A DNA stretch of 64,000 nt, taken from assembly GCF_003479605.1 (NCBI RefSeq), contig NZ_QUHR01000004.1, positions 124,001 through 188,000 of the forward strand, read 5' to 3'. The DNA is from Roseburia sp. AF12-17LB. GTDB lineage: Bacteria; Bacillota; Clostridia; Lachnospirales; Lachnospiraceae. The position numbers were made by a program, and so were the translations under genes. Positions 27,734 through 35,926 of the stretch are shown one piece after another. Under the pieces are notes generated by a model. The model worked only from the letters and a program-made list of their open reading frames with translations. It ran no database searches and had not been told where the DNA came from. Position 1 is the stretch's first letter. Every line of letters starts with the position of its first letter.

Positions 27734-27745
27734 GCTGTTTTTTTA
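27717..27745 (+). terminator. Terminator overlapping the relaxase stop codon
   Basis: AACAGCC (27717-27723) with GGCTGTT (27733-27739) followed by seven T. The relaxase stop TAG (27731-27733) lies at the loop edge, so ribosomes finishing the gene would hinder folding. Confidence 0.8.
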
Positions 27746-27762
27746 GTGGTTAGGAGGCATAT

Positions 27763-28947
27763 ATGGAAGAAAAAAGAGCGCCATTAAGTGAAATGGCGAT
27801 TGAGAGAAAGATACAGATTCTTCGTAATAAGCATATGGACAGTGAGGTCATTGCTCTTGTCAAAAGCGATTATGAATATGGACTGACTGATGATGAAATC
27901 GGTCTGTATCTTAACAAAAGTTATGACATTGAACAGATGAAGGTGTTATCAAAATGCCTGCATAAGGGTGTATCAGAAGAGTTGTTAACGCTGCTGAAAG
28001 ATAGCAGGATGGCAGCACCTAAGATGCAGACAGTATTGGATTACTATGAAAAAGGTGTGCCGATTGATGCAATCAGAGAGGTAGTCCAAAAAGATGATAC
28101 AGCAGTAAACATGCGCAGGATGTTTGATGTGGTATTAGAAAAGCTTAATAAAGCCAAAGAGCAGATGCCACAGGATTTAGAGTATGTGAAAAGTCTTGTA
28201 GCTCAGATGGATGAAGTGGTTGCAAAGATCAATCATCAGAATGAAAGGTATGATGCCCTGAATAAGAAGCTTTCTGAAATAGAAACTTCCAAAGATGACG
28301 AGGAAGTCAGGGAGCGTCTGGTCAAGGAGAACCAGGATAAGGACGCTCTTATCAACAGTCAGCAGAATGAACTGAATAAGGCAAGCAGTACGATTGCAAG
28401 ACTCAGGGATGATATTGAGAAAAAGGATAAGGAGATGAAGCGTATGGGAGACAGAATAGAGTCATTGGAAGATAAGATCATAAGTGTTGCCACAGAGAAT
28501 AAGAAAGAGGCAGAAAGTAAGGCAGAGCCGCAGGAAAGCCAGTCCGTATCACAGGCAGATAAAAAGATGGTTGATACAGTTGCAGTTCCTCAGAATATGC
28601 AGGCTGTGGCAAACGGGATTCCGGTCTATTATCAGATTCCGGTAGTTGATGGTACTGGAAATGTGGTGCAGAGACTTCCGATTGAGCGAAGTGTGAGAAA
28701 GAGCAGCAACAGCGGAGTGGCAAGTCTTTTTGCAAGACTGTCATTTAAGAAAAAGTCAAGAGCAGACATTGTAAAGCTGGTTGCATCGGGAGACCTTGTT
28801 CCGGCGCAGCTTGTGCAGATTAAGAGTGCAATAGAAAAGGGACTTACTGAGTCACAGCTTGTAGAGCTTATAAACAACAACATTTCAGCGGAAAAGATGA
28901 AGGAGATCATTGAGATTGCTGTGCTTGAAAACAGCATGGCAGATTAG
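27763..28947 (+). CDS. Coiled-coil protein with element-specific helical repeats
   Basis: 394 residues. The N-terminal ~120 residues consist of degenerate ~30-residue helical repeats of the type G(L/V)(T/S)..E(I/L)..(Y/L)...YD..QM (YGLTDDEIGLYLNKSYDIEQ, then MKVLSKCLHKGVSEELLTLL); a similar one recurs at the C-terminus (IEKGLTESQLVELINNNISA). Between them is a long coiled coil (about 140-250) and a Pro/Gln-rich linker. The repeat type is one I associate with Lachnospiraceae mobile elements. Function unknown; position before the coupling protein suggests a transfer role. Confidence 0.7.
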   Translation: MEEKRAPLSEMAIERKIQILRNKHMDSEVIALVKSDYEYGLTDDEIGLYLNKSYDIEQMKVLSKCLHKGVSEELLTLLKDSRMAAPKMQTVLDYYEKGVPIDAIREVVQKDDTAVNMRRMFDVVLEKLNKAKEQMPQDLEYVKSLVAQMDEVVAKINHQNERYDALNKKLSEIETSKDDEEVRERLVKENQDKDALINSQQNELNKASSTIARLRDDIEKKDKEMKRMGDRIESLEDKIISVATENKKEAESKAEPQESQSVSQADKKMVDTVAVPQNMQAVANGIPVYYQIPVVDGTGNVVQRLPIERSVRKSSNSGVASLFARLSFKKKSRADIVKLVASGDLVPAQLVQIKSAIEKGLTESQLVELINNNISAEKMKEIIEIAVLENSMAD

Positions 28948-28956
28948 GAGGAACTT

Positions 28957-29361
28957 ATGAATTTAGCAGTAGTAAATGAAGCAGTAACAGAAATGAATGG
29001 TGTGGAGCATCAGTTTACAGAGGAAGAGAAAAACTTTGTTGTCCAGTTCGCATTCAGAAGTGGCAGCAAGGAAGACACGATTTCTCTTATTGAAGCTTTG
29101 GCACATTCAGCGGATAAGGCTGAGTCGGACGAGATTATGGTCACATACAGGTCTAAATATGATATGAAGCCTGCATGGGTGGAACAGGTGGAAAACCTGC
29201 TTGTGGCACTTGAAATGTATCGTATCGAGGAGGAGAAAGCAATCAATCATCTGGCAGATATTTTGACTGCTTATGGTATTGATGTATCAGCCGAGGAAAT
29301 CCGTACTACAGAGACAGAAACACTTAAAACAACAGTCAGAGAGAAAGTGGAGGTGCGATAA
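28957..29361 (+). CDS. Hypothetical helical protein in the transfer operon
   Basis: 134 residues, acidic, all-helical in appearance (EEKNFVVQFAFRSGSKEDTI, VEQVENLLVALEMYRIEEEK). GGAGG upstream; its stop overlaps the next start by one base. No family recognised. Confidence 0.6.
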   Translation: MNLAVVNEAVTEMNGVEHQFTEEEKNFVVQFAFRSGSKEDTISLIEALAHSADKAESDEIMVTYRSKYDMKPAWVEQVENLLVALEMYRIEEEKAINHLADILTAYGIDVSAEEIRTTETETLKTTVREKVEVR

Positions 29362-30479
29362 TGGCAGAAGAGATTCAGGAAGCGGTGCAGATCATCCGTG
29401 TAGCTTATGATGGCATTGAGATTGCCATGAAGGTAGGAAGCGGCGGCATTGCTGCCATGCAGAAGGCAATAGATTTCTTAAAAGGGATGCTTGATTATGA
29501 AAAGTCACTTGGCAAGACATCCATGAGAAAGCTGATCTTAAAAGGTGGCGATTTACAGGTGTTGCAGTTTAATACCGAAGATATGAAAAAGGTTGAAAAG
29601 ATGGCAAAGAAGTATGGAATCCTGTATTCGGTACTTCCAGACTGTAACAGGAAAGATGGACTGAGTGAGGTTATCTTCCATACTGAGGCAGTTCCCCGTG
29701 TGAATATGATGATACAGAAGCTCAAGTTTGGTAAGATTGCCACATTTGACGATTATCTGAAGAATGGAGATGAAAAATCCCTTGGCAAGCTGATGGATTT
29801 TTTGAAGAAACAGCAGGGAAACGAGAAAAGCCACACGATAGAAGGGGATAGGGTTAATACCGCTATTGACGGACTGATCGAAAAGGTCGGAATGTTTGCA
29901 ATGGAAAAGAAAGCTATCAGTGTGGATCAGGTCAAGGAGAATTTCAGTATCAATGGTGAGCAGGCTGAAAGTGTTATCAAACAGCTTGAGACAATCGGTG
30001 TGCTTGGCAGCAAGAATGAGGATGGCACCCATACAGTCATGATGGACAAGGATGCATTTATCAACCGTGTCAGAGGCTATCAGGACCTTGCTGAGAGAAT
30101 GAGGGCAGTTGCAGCATCAAAAAATGCGAACCTGTCAGATGTGACAATCAGCAAGAAGCTGATTATCGAAGAAAATGACCATGCTGTTAAGACCAGAGTT
30201 CCCGGCACATGGGGAGAAGAGGCAAGATATGTATGGCTCCGTAAGGAAAACATCATGGAGATTCATGGTGGAAAGACAATGCTTACCTTCCTTGATTCAA
30301 CCAAGGATTATAAGCTCTACGATGAGCAGAATCGTGTGGTGACAACCCAGAAAGGAACCGAGCTTTATACTCACTACGACAAGGTGGAGTCATCTGTCAG
30401 GGAGCGTTACGAGAAAGTGCAGAAGCAGCAGAAAAAGACCACACAGAAGAAAACTGTTACCACAAAGAAAGCGAGGTAG
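29361..30479 (+). CDS. PcfB-like (DUF3801) conjugation protein
   Basis: 372 residues. The N-terminal ~165 residues fit DUF3801/PcfB (GGIAAMQKAIDFLKGMLDYE, LILKGGDLQVLQFNTEDMKK, YGILYSVLPDCNRKDGLSEV, IFHTEAVPRVNMMIQKL); the middle has a winged-helix-like stretch (SVDQVKENFSINGEQAESVI), and the tail is Lys/Thr-rich. In enterococcal plasmid pCF10, PcfB works with the coupling protein and relaxase; the gene directly after it here is the coupling protein. Confidence 0.78.
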   Translation: MAEEIQEAVQIIRVAYDGIEIAMKVGSGGIAAMQKAIDFLKGMLDYEKSLGKTSMRKLILKGGDLQVLQFNTEDMKKVEKMAKKYGILYSVLPDCNRKDGLSEVIFHTEAVPRVNMMIQKLKFGKIATFDDYLKNGDEKSLGKLMDFLKKQQGNEKSHTIEGDRVNTAIDGLIEKVGMFAMEKKAISVDQVKENFSINGEQAESVIKQLETIGVLGSKNEDGTHTVMMDKDAFINRVRGYQDLAERMRAVAASKNANLSDVTISKKLIIEENDHAVKTRVPGTWGEEARYVWLRKENIMEIHGGKTMLTFLDSTKDYKLYDEQNRVVTTQKGTELYTHYDKVESSVRERYEKVQKQQKKTTQKKTVTTKKAR

Positions 30480-30485
30480 CAGCCT

Positions 30486-32681
30486 ATGCAGACAACAAAG
30501 AAAATGCCGTCACTGATATTCATCCTTGTGGGTGCAGTGTTAGCAGGGTATCTTGGTTATCTGATAAATGGTGCGTGGACGGAAGGGATTGCCTTTAATG
30601 AATTTATGGACAGATTCAATGAGGTATGTGCTGTTCCTTTTGCCAATTATTACAATTCCAATACAGTAAAAGCAGTAGCCATTGCATTAGGTATCTATGC
30701 GATGGCTATTGTCATGTATTACACCAGTCAGAGAAACTATATGCCTGGCAAAGAATTTGGTACGGCAAGATTTGAAAATCCGAAGCAGGTCAACAAGATA
30801 CTTGCAGATAAGGATGAAAATTTCAACCGGATACTCAGCCAGAATGTGAAGATGTCGCTGGATTTCAGGAGACTCAAGCTCAATGGAAATATCCTTATCT
30901 GTGGTGGTTCCGGAGCAGGAAAAACATTTTATGAAGTAAAGCCGAATCTGATGCAGATGCCGCATAACTGTTCCTTTATCTGTACCGATCCAAAGGGAGA
31001 AATCCTTAGAAGCTGCGGGCAGATGTTAAAAAATAACGGATATAACCTGAAAGTCATTAATCTGTTAGAGATGGATAAATCAGACTGTTACAATCCATTT
31101 TCCTATATCAGAGAGGAAACAGATGTGGTCAAGCTGATTACAAACCTTATCAGCAATACGACACCAAAGGGAGCGACACCAAGTGATCCGTTCTGGGAAA
31201 AAGCGGAAGGATTGTTCTTACAGGCTATCTTTTATTATGTGTGGCTGGAGGTACAGCCGGCAAAGAGAAACTTTGAGACAGTACTTAAACTTCTTGGAGA
31301 GGCAGAGGTTACAGAGCAGGGGAAGGCATCAAAGCTGGATGTGCGTATGAAGTTTTTAGAGGAAAGTTCCCCACTCGGAGCCAATCATCCGGCAGTCAAG
31401 CAGTACAACAAATGTATGAGAGGTGCAGGAGATACCGTCCGTTCCATTATCATCAGTGCCAACTCAAGACTTGCATTTCTTGAAAATAAGCAGGTTTTAC
31501 GATTACTCTCCAAAGATGAGCTTAATCTGTCCGATATCGGTATTGGTGTAAACGGAGATGGGGAGACAAAGACAGCACTCTTTTGTGTAATCCCGGATAG
31601 TGACAAATCCTATAACTTTATTATCGGTATGTTATACACGCAGATATTTCAGGAATTGTACTATCAGGCAGACTTTAATTGTGGTGGAAGGCTGCCAATC
31701 CATGTGACATTTATGTTAGATGAATTTGCGAATGTCGCATTGCCAGATGACTTCTGTTCACTGTTATCGACAATGCGAAGCCGTGAGATTTCAAGTATTA
31801 TCATTATTCAGAACTTTGCCCAGTTAAAAGCACTTTTTAAAGATACCTGGGAGACAATTCCCGGCAACTGCGATACGTTCATCTATCTCGGTGGAAACGA
31901 GCAGAGTACGCATAAGTATGTGTCAGAGCTGCTTGGAAAAGGTACGATTGATAAGAAGTCAAGTGGAGAAACAAAGGGCAGACAGGGAAGCTCTTCAAGA
32001 AACTATGATGTATTAGGCAGAGAATTGTTTACACCCGATGAAGTCAGAAAGCTGGATAATAAGAAATGTATTATCTTTATCCGTGGTTTTGATCCTATCA
32101 TGGACAATAAGTTCATACCGTTCAATCATTCGATGTTTAACCAGACAGCAGATGGCAAGGGAGAGCCTTATGTTCATCAGATAAGAGGAGCAGATAATCT
32201 TATCGGTCCGCCATTTGAGATTCTTTCAGACAAGGCAGTTAAGTATTATGAAAAGCTGAGGGATAAGGGCGAGAATGTGTATATAGATTCTCTTACCTAT
32301 GAGCAGTTTATGATGCTTGGTGATGCGGAGTTAAGCAGAAGATTCTCCATGCAGGATGAGGCAGAGCAGAAAGCAAAGATTGACAGGGAGCAGGCAAATG
32401 AGCTTGAGTATGTCGATGAGTCACAGAAGTCTGATACTACAGAATGTGCTAACTCTTCTAATGGAAGTGCTGGTACTAAGCCTGTAAGGAATCCTGAGAG
32501 GGAAAAGCCTAAGTGGGAGGATACAATCACAAACCGAATGCTGCACTGGTCATATACACCGGAGCAGAAAGAGGAAGTGAAGAAGGCACTTGCGGCAGGA
32601 GTTCCGAAGGCAACGATTCTTACTTACTTTTATCCGGAGGTTACTGTGGAGAAGATGAGTTCATATCGAAAGAAGCAGTAA
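30486..32681 (+). CDS. virD4: Type IV coupling protein VirD4/TraG (CD1115-like)
   Basis: Inner-membrane ATPase linking the relaxosome to the channel; 731 residues. Two N-terminal transmembrane helices (FILVGAVLAGYLGYLI and AVAIALGIYAMAIVMYY), Walker A CGGSGAGKTFYEVKPN near residue 140, FICTDPKGEILR, and Walker B FMLDEFANVALPDDF near 410, then SSIIIIQNFAQLKALF. The C-terminal ~50 residues (TPEQKEEVKKALAAGVPKAT, ILTYFYPEVTVEKM) look like the helical repeats of the protein at 27763-28947. Seven bases from the PcfB-like gene. Confidence 0.93.
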   Translation: MQTTKKMPSLIFILVGAVLAGYLGYLINGAWTEGIAFNEFMDRFNEVCAVPFANYYNSNTVKAVAIALGIYAMAIVMYYTSQRNYMPGKEFGTARFENPKQVNKILADKDENFNRILSQNVKMSLDFRRLKLNGNILICGGSGAGKTFYEVKPNLMQMPHNCSFICTDPKGEILRSCGQMLKNNGYNLKVINLLEMDKSDCYNPFSYIREETDVVKLITNLISNTTPKGATPSDPFWEKAEGLFLQAIFYYVWLEVQPAKRNFETVLKLLGEAEVTEQGKASKLDVRMKFLEESSPLGANHPAVKQYNKCMRGAGDTVRSIIISANSRLAFLENKQVLRLLSKDELNLSDIGIGVNGDGETKTALFCVIPDSDKSYNFIIGMLYTQIFQELYYQADFNCGGRLPIHVTFMLDEFANVALPDDFCSLLSTMRSREISSIIIIQNFAQLKALFKDTWETIPGNCDTFIYLGGNEQSTHKYVSELLGKGTIDKKSSGETKGRQGSSSRNYDVLGRELFTPDEVRKLDNKKCIIFIRGFDPIMDNKFIPFNHSMFNQTADGKGEPYVHQIRGADNLIGPPFEILSDKAVKYYEKLRDKGENVYIDSLTYEQFMMLGDAELSRRFSMQDEAEQKAKIDREQANELEYVDESQKSDTTECANSSNGSAGTKPVRNPEREKPKWEDTITNRMLHWSYTPEQKEEVKKALAAGVPKATILTYFYPEVTVEKMSSYRKKQ

Positions 32682-32686
32682 TGTTT

Positions 32687-32716
32687 TTAGATATATTACA
32701 GAGTATATGATATAAT
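32687..32716 (+). promoter_or_regulatory. Extended -10 promoter for the XRE gene
   Basis: TGATATAAT with TATAAT at 32711-32716 and the TG extension; the -35 (TTTAGA, 32687-32692) is weak, as is usual for extended -10 promoters. Confidence 0.6.
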
Positions 32717-32804
32717 TTGCTCACATGGTATGCTTCAGCTTATTGGACTACTAACATGTGAGCAGTTACAAAAGACAGAAATTATTTTATATTGGAGGTA
32801 CAGG

Positions 32805-33344
32805 ATGAATACGGAAAAGACTTTTGCAGATAGATTAAAAGAGTTGCGTAATATACGAAACTATACACAGGAAGAGCTGGGTAAGATAACAAATATATCT
32901 GTTCAGAGTATACGACGTTATGAACAAGGTAGACTCAATGAAGAGCCAAGTGCGTATAATCTTTTACAACTAGCAAAGGCACTAGATGTAACACCTGAAT
33001 ACTTATTGATAGGAGATAATAATATGACAAGTTACACGGAGGCAATTAAGAGAGAATTGAAGCAACTTAATGACTATGGACAAATATCTGAAATTAAAGA
33101 AACCGAGTTGAATTCCACGATTTTATCACATCTTGAGATGAGTAATGATTTAGTAGATGCTGTAAAGACGGATTGGAATGAAAAAGGCATATTTAAGAGG
33201 ATAGAGAAAGAGGAAGATAAACAGATTGTGGTAGACAGTTATTGTACAAGACCTTATGTACAGGATGTCATATTACGATATTGCCAGAATAGATCTATAT
33301 TTAAGACAAAGTTTGCAATAATTGATGGAATGCTTTTAGAATAA
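32805..33344 (+). CDS. XRE-family regulator within the transfer region
   Basis: 179 residues from ATG 32805 (TTGGAGG upstream). HTH_3 at about 8-65 (LKELRNIRNYTQEELGKITN, SVQSIRRYEQGRLNEEPSAY), with the LL-I-GD end typical of XRE repressors, then a helical C-terminal domain without recognisable ligand motif. It has its own promoter and a strong terminator, so it is a self-contained unit placed between the coupling protein and pilin genes. It may repress transfer. Confidence 0.85.
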   Translation: MNTEKTFADRLKELRNIRNYTQEELGKITNISVQSIRRYEQGRLNEEPSAYNLLQLAKALDVTPEYLLIGDNNMTSYTEAIKRELKQLNDYGQISEIKETELNSTILSHLEMSNDLVDAVKTDWNEKGIFKRIEKEEDKQIVVDSYCTRPYVQDVILRYCQNRSIFKTKFAIIDGMLLE

Positions 33345-33364
33345 AGCAAATTTGAGAGTAAATT

Positions 33365-33398
33365 AGCACTTTAGCCATATGGTTAAGGTGCTTTTTTT
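33365..33398 (+). terminator. Strong terminator after the XRE gene
   Basis: AGCACTTTAGCC (33365-33376) pairs with GGTTAAGGTGCT (33381-33392) over a four-base loop, followed by seven T. Confidence 0.9.
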
Positions 33399-33433
33399 CA
33401 TACCTTGAAAGGAGATGGTCACAGCAAAAACGC

Positions 33434-33585
33434 ATCGGGGAAAGCCCGATTAACCAGTACAACAGGCATTGCCTGATTATCATAGAGTAACTATCAACAG
33501 GACAGAAAGGAATGCATATATTCCGTTCGGAAAGCTAGCCGGATTGGAATATGTGTATTCCTTTCTGGCTTTTTCCGCTTCTGTC
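33434..33585 (+). promoter_or_regulatory. Structured leader with competing stems ahead of the pilin-like gene
   Basis: Hairpin ATCGGG-gaaag-CCCGAT (33434-33450). Then a branched region closed by GACAGAA (33501-33507) with TTCTGTC (33579-33585), containing GGAAT/ATTCC (33509-33524), CGGAAA/TTTCCG (33528-33577) and GGAATA-tgtg-TATTCC (33546-33561). An exclusive alternative is the perfect 10-bp pair AGAAAGGAAT (33504-33513) with ATTCCTTTCT (33557-33566). A GCC/GGC stem plus T5 (33570-33574) looks terminator-like, so attenuation is plausible. Confidence 0.55.
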
Positions 33586-33667
33586 ACTTCAAAAAAGGAG
33601 ATTAAACAACATGAGAAAAGAACAGGTTATTTCAACAACAAACAACAATCAGATGGAGGAGAAAGGC

Positions 33668-33991
33668 ATGAAGAGTAGATTCATTCACTTAAAAAAGAGA
33701 TTCGTTCCGGCAGTATCCGGAGCACTTATGGGAGTAATGCTTATGAGCACTACTTGTTTTGCAGCAGGTACAGGTACTTCCGCAGTAACACAGCCACTTG
33801 AGAACTTAAAGACACTTATTATTGCAGTCATTGGTGCTGTTGGTGTCATTATTCTTGCAAAGAATGTCATGGAGTTCGCACAAGCATATCAGCAGCAGGA
33901 TTCATCTACCATGAACTCCGCTCTGAAAGGGATTGTGGCAGGTGTCATGATGGCTGGTATTTCAACAGTTCTGACATTCTTAGGCTTCTAA
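33668..33991 (+). CDS. Pilin-like small membrane protein (Maff2/VirB2-type)
   Basis: 107 residues from ATG 33668 (GGAGGAG upstream). Signal-peptide-like start (KKRFVPAVSGALMGVMLMST, ending CFAA), then two hydrophobic helices (TLIIAVIGAVGVIILAKNVM and KGIVAGVMMAGISTVLTFLG) with a short polar loop, as in VirB2-type pilins and the Maff2 proteins of Tn1549-like elements. An alternative start at 33611 would add 19 residues. A hairpin plus TTTT directly after the stop may set a high pilin-to-channel expression ratio. Confidence 0.75.
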   Translation: MKSRFIHLKKRFVPAVSGALMGVMLMSTTCFAAGTGTSAVTQPLENLKTLIIAVIGAVGVIILAKNVMEFAQAYQQQDSSTMNSALKGIVAGVMMAGISTVLTFLGF

Positions 33992-33995
33992 GATT

Positions 33996-34017
33996 GGGGA
34001 AATGTATTTCCCCTTTT
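33996..34017 (+). terminator. Short (perhaps leaky) terminator after the pilin-like gene
   Basis: GGGGAAA-tgta-TTTCCCC (33996-34013) followed by TTTT. The transfer genes continue in the same direction right after it. Confidence 0.7.
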
Positions 34018-34045
34018 AGTAAAAGGAAAGAGGTGAATAACAAGT

Positions 34046-34888
34046 ATGGATATTTTTAAGCTTGGAGACAAGATCCTTGCACTTCTTGAGGCGGTGTTTG
34101 GGTTTTGGAACAATCAGATATCCCTGGTCTTTGCAATGCTTGGACAGTCACCGGTCAGTTTCAAGGGCGGAGGTCCCTGGGCAGTCATTGAGGGTATTGA
34201 GCCGGTCTTTGTAGCGGTCGGCTCTTCCCTTGTTGTGCTGTTCTTTGTTATCGGTTTCTGCTCGGAAAGCATAGACGTAAAAGATGAGATGAGGTTTGAA
34301 TCAATCCTGCGTATGCTTATCCGACTGGGACTTGCAGAATGGTTTGTTGCAAATAATGTCACGATTATGAAAGCATTTTTTACTTCCATAGGAAATCTGG
34401 TGGGACTTATATCTGCCGGGACAACGATGCAGCTTGCCATTGACAGTACACAGGCAGACATCATTAAGGGACTCGGATTTGGTGAAAGTCTGGTAATGCT
34501 GATACTTACAGCTTTGCTTGCAATCATCATTATTATCTGTGGATTTTTTATCATCTACACAGTGTATTTCAGGTTCTTAAAGATTCTGATTATTGTGCCG
34601 CTTGGTGCGATTGCCTGCTCCACGATGGCAGGAAACAGAATGGTCAGTCATACAATGGCTACCTACTGTAAATATTTCTTGTCATGTGTGTTTGAGGCAG
34701 TAACGATGGCACTTGCGATTGTGGTATGTAATGCATTTATCAATGCAGGACTTCCGGCATTTACAGGAAGTTATGCTGACTGGGCACAGACACTTATATA
34801 TCTGTGTGAAATGACATTTACGATAGCAATGACTGTTGGAAGCGTGAAGGGTGCACAGACACTTACAAGCAAGGCATTTGGATTATAG
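34046..34888 (+). CDS. VirB6/TrbL-like channel protein
   Basis: 280-residue polytopic membrane protein with about six hydrophobic segments (FVAVGSSLVVLFFVIGFC, LVMLILTALLAIIIIICGFF, ILIIVPLGAIACSTMAG, FLSCVFEAVTMALAIVVC, MTFTIAMTVGSVKGAQTL). Position between pilin and PrgI/VirB4 genes and topology fit the VirB6/TrbL component that forms the inner-membrane channel. Sequence motifs are few in this family, so the call rests on topology and order. Confidence 0.8.
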   Translation: MDIFKLGDKILALLEAVFGFWNNQISLVFAMLGQSPVSFKGGGPWAVIEGIEPVFVAVGSSLVVLFFVIGFCSESIDVKDEMRFESILRMLIRLGLAEWFVANNVTIMKAFFTSIGNLVGLISAGTTMQLAIDSTQADIIKGLGFGESLVMLILTALLAIIIIICGFFIIYTVYFRFLKILIIVPLGAIACSTMAGNRMVSHTMATYCKYFLSCVFEAVTMALAIVVCNAFINAGLPAFTGSYADWAQTLIYLCEMTFTIAMTVGSVKGAQTLTSKAFGL

Positions 34889-34900
34889 AAGGAGGCAGAA

Positions 34901-35311
34901 ATGGATAATGAAAAGAAACAGGTTACTTATAATTCAAGTATAACCGGAGAAACGCAGGTGACATTTGATATCCAGCAGTATATGAATAACAGGGCAATGT
35001 TTATTGGTCTTATGTGTAATGAAGATGGATATGAGGAGCCTTTTGGGGATGTGACAGTGAATTTATCTGTTGCAGCACCAAATTACTGCGGATATCTGAA
35101 TGTGAATGACATGCCGGATATTGAAAAGTTTATTACAGACAATGACATTGGAGAGTTTACAGGATTCACGCAGAGGAGCGGTTTCTGCGAATATCCACTT
35201 TATCTGTTCAATGTAGATAAGCTTAGGGAACTGTGTCCGGATGGAATGGATAAGTATGAGGCGAATATTGGAATGACAAGAAAGCCGGAAACAAAGGATT
35301 TATCAAGATAG
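34901..35311 (+). CDS. DUF4313-like small protein
   Basis: 136 residues, soluble. Pattern of a DUF4313-type ICE protein: MFIGLMCNEDGYEEPFGDVT, VNLSVAAPNYCGYLNVNDMP, FITDNDIGEFTGFTQRSG, FCEYPLYLFNVDKLREL. Function unknown. Lies between VirB6-like and PrgI-like genes with AAGGAGG upstream. Confidence 0.6.
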   Translation: MDNEKKQVTYNSSITGETQVTFDIQQYMNNRAMFIGLMCNEDGYEEPFGDVTVNLSVAAPNYCGYLNVNDMPDIEKFITDNDIGEFTGFTQRSGFCEYPLYLFNVDKLRELCPDGMDKYEANIGMTRKPETKDLSR

Positions 35312-35323
35312 GAGGCAGCGACA

Positions 35324-35836
35324 ATGGTAATCGAAGTAAACAAGGATATAGACCGCTATCAGGAATCGGTTGCGATGGGACTTACTGCAAGGCAGCTTAT
35401 ATTTTCCATTGCAAGCGTAGTGGTCGGTGGCGGTATCGTCCTTCTTCTTTACAAGTATATCGGTCTTACGGGTTCTGCTTATGTGGCAATTCCCTGTGTG
35501 GCACCGATTGCACTTGGTGGTTTCTATTCCTTTAATGGGATGAATTTCTACGAGTATATGGGAAAGAAACTGCATTTTATGTTTGGAAACAGGGCATTTA
35601 CCTATGTATCAACAGAGGGAGAGCCTGCAATAAAGCAGTTAGAAGCAGAGCAGAATGAACAGATAAAGAAGAAAGGCAGAAAGGCTGAACCGGAGACTGT
35701 AACAGCTGATTCGGTTGTAAAGAAGCAGGAGGAGTTTGAAGCGATGAAGAAAAAGACGAGAAACATGCTGCTTGGACTTGTCGCAGTCATTGTTGCGATA
35801 ACAGCTGGTATTGCAGCATATAAGGCGATGCATTAG
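35324..35836 (+). CDS. PrgI/VirB3-like membrane protein
   Basis: 170 residues. N-terminal EVNKDIDRYQESVAMGLTAR precedes two adjacent transmembrane helices (LIFSIASVVVGGGIVLLLY, GSAYVAIPCVAPIALGGFYS), the PrgI layout; a charged linker follows and a third helix closes the protein (MLLGLVAVIVAITAGIAAY). Directly before VirB4, as VirB3 usually is. Confidence 0.82.
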   Translation: MVIEVNKDIDRYQESVAMGLTARQLIFSIASVVVGGGIVLLLYKYIGLTGSAYVAIPCVAPIALGGFYSFNGMNFYEYMGKKLHFMFGNRAFTYVSTEGEPAIKQLEAEQNEQIKKKGRKAEPETVTADSVVKKQEEFEAMKKKTRNMLLGLVAVIVAITAGIAAYKAMH

Positions 35837-35849
35837 ATAAAAAGTATCT

Positions 35850-35902
35850 GACCGCAAGGTCGGGAACACAGCCCGCAGGGTGAAGTTCCCGGCGGGCTTT
35901 CA
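35850..35902 (+). promoter_or_regulatory. Leader with interleaved stems ahead of virB4
   Basis: GACC-gcaa-GGTC (35850-35861, GNRA loop), then GGGAAC (35862-35867) with GTTCCC (35885-35890), interleaved with GCCCGC (35871-35876) with GCGGGC (35892-35897) and TTTC. The last stem is terminator-like. With only one base between the 3' arms a stable pseudoknot is strained, so the stems probably compete. Shares blocks with the leader at 15613-15703. Confidence 0.6.
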
Positions 35903-35926
35903 TTATAAGAAAGCGAGGTTAGAGAC

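Noticed and set aside
35862..35897. Stable H-type pseudoknot before virB4
   Set aside because: Only one base separates the 3' arms, too little to span a 6-bp stem, so competing stems are the better reading.
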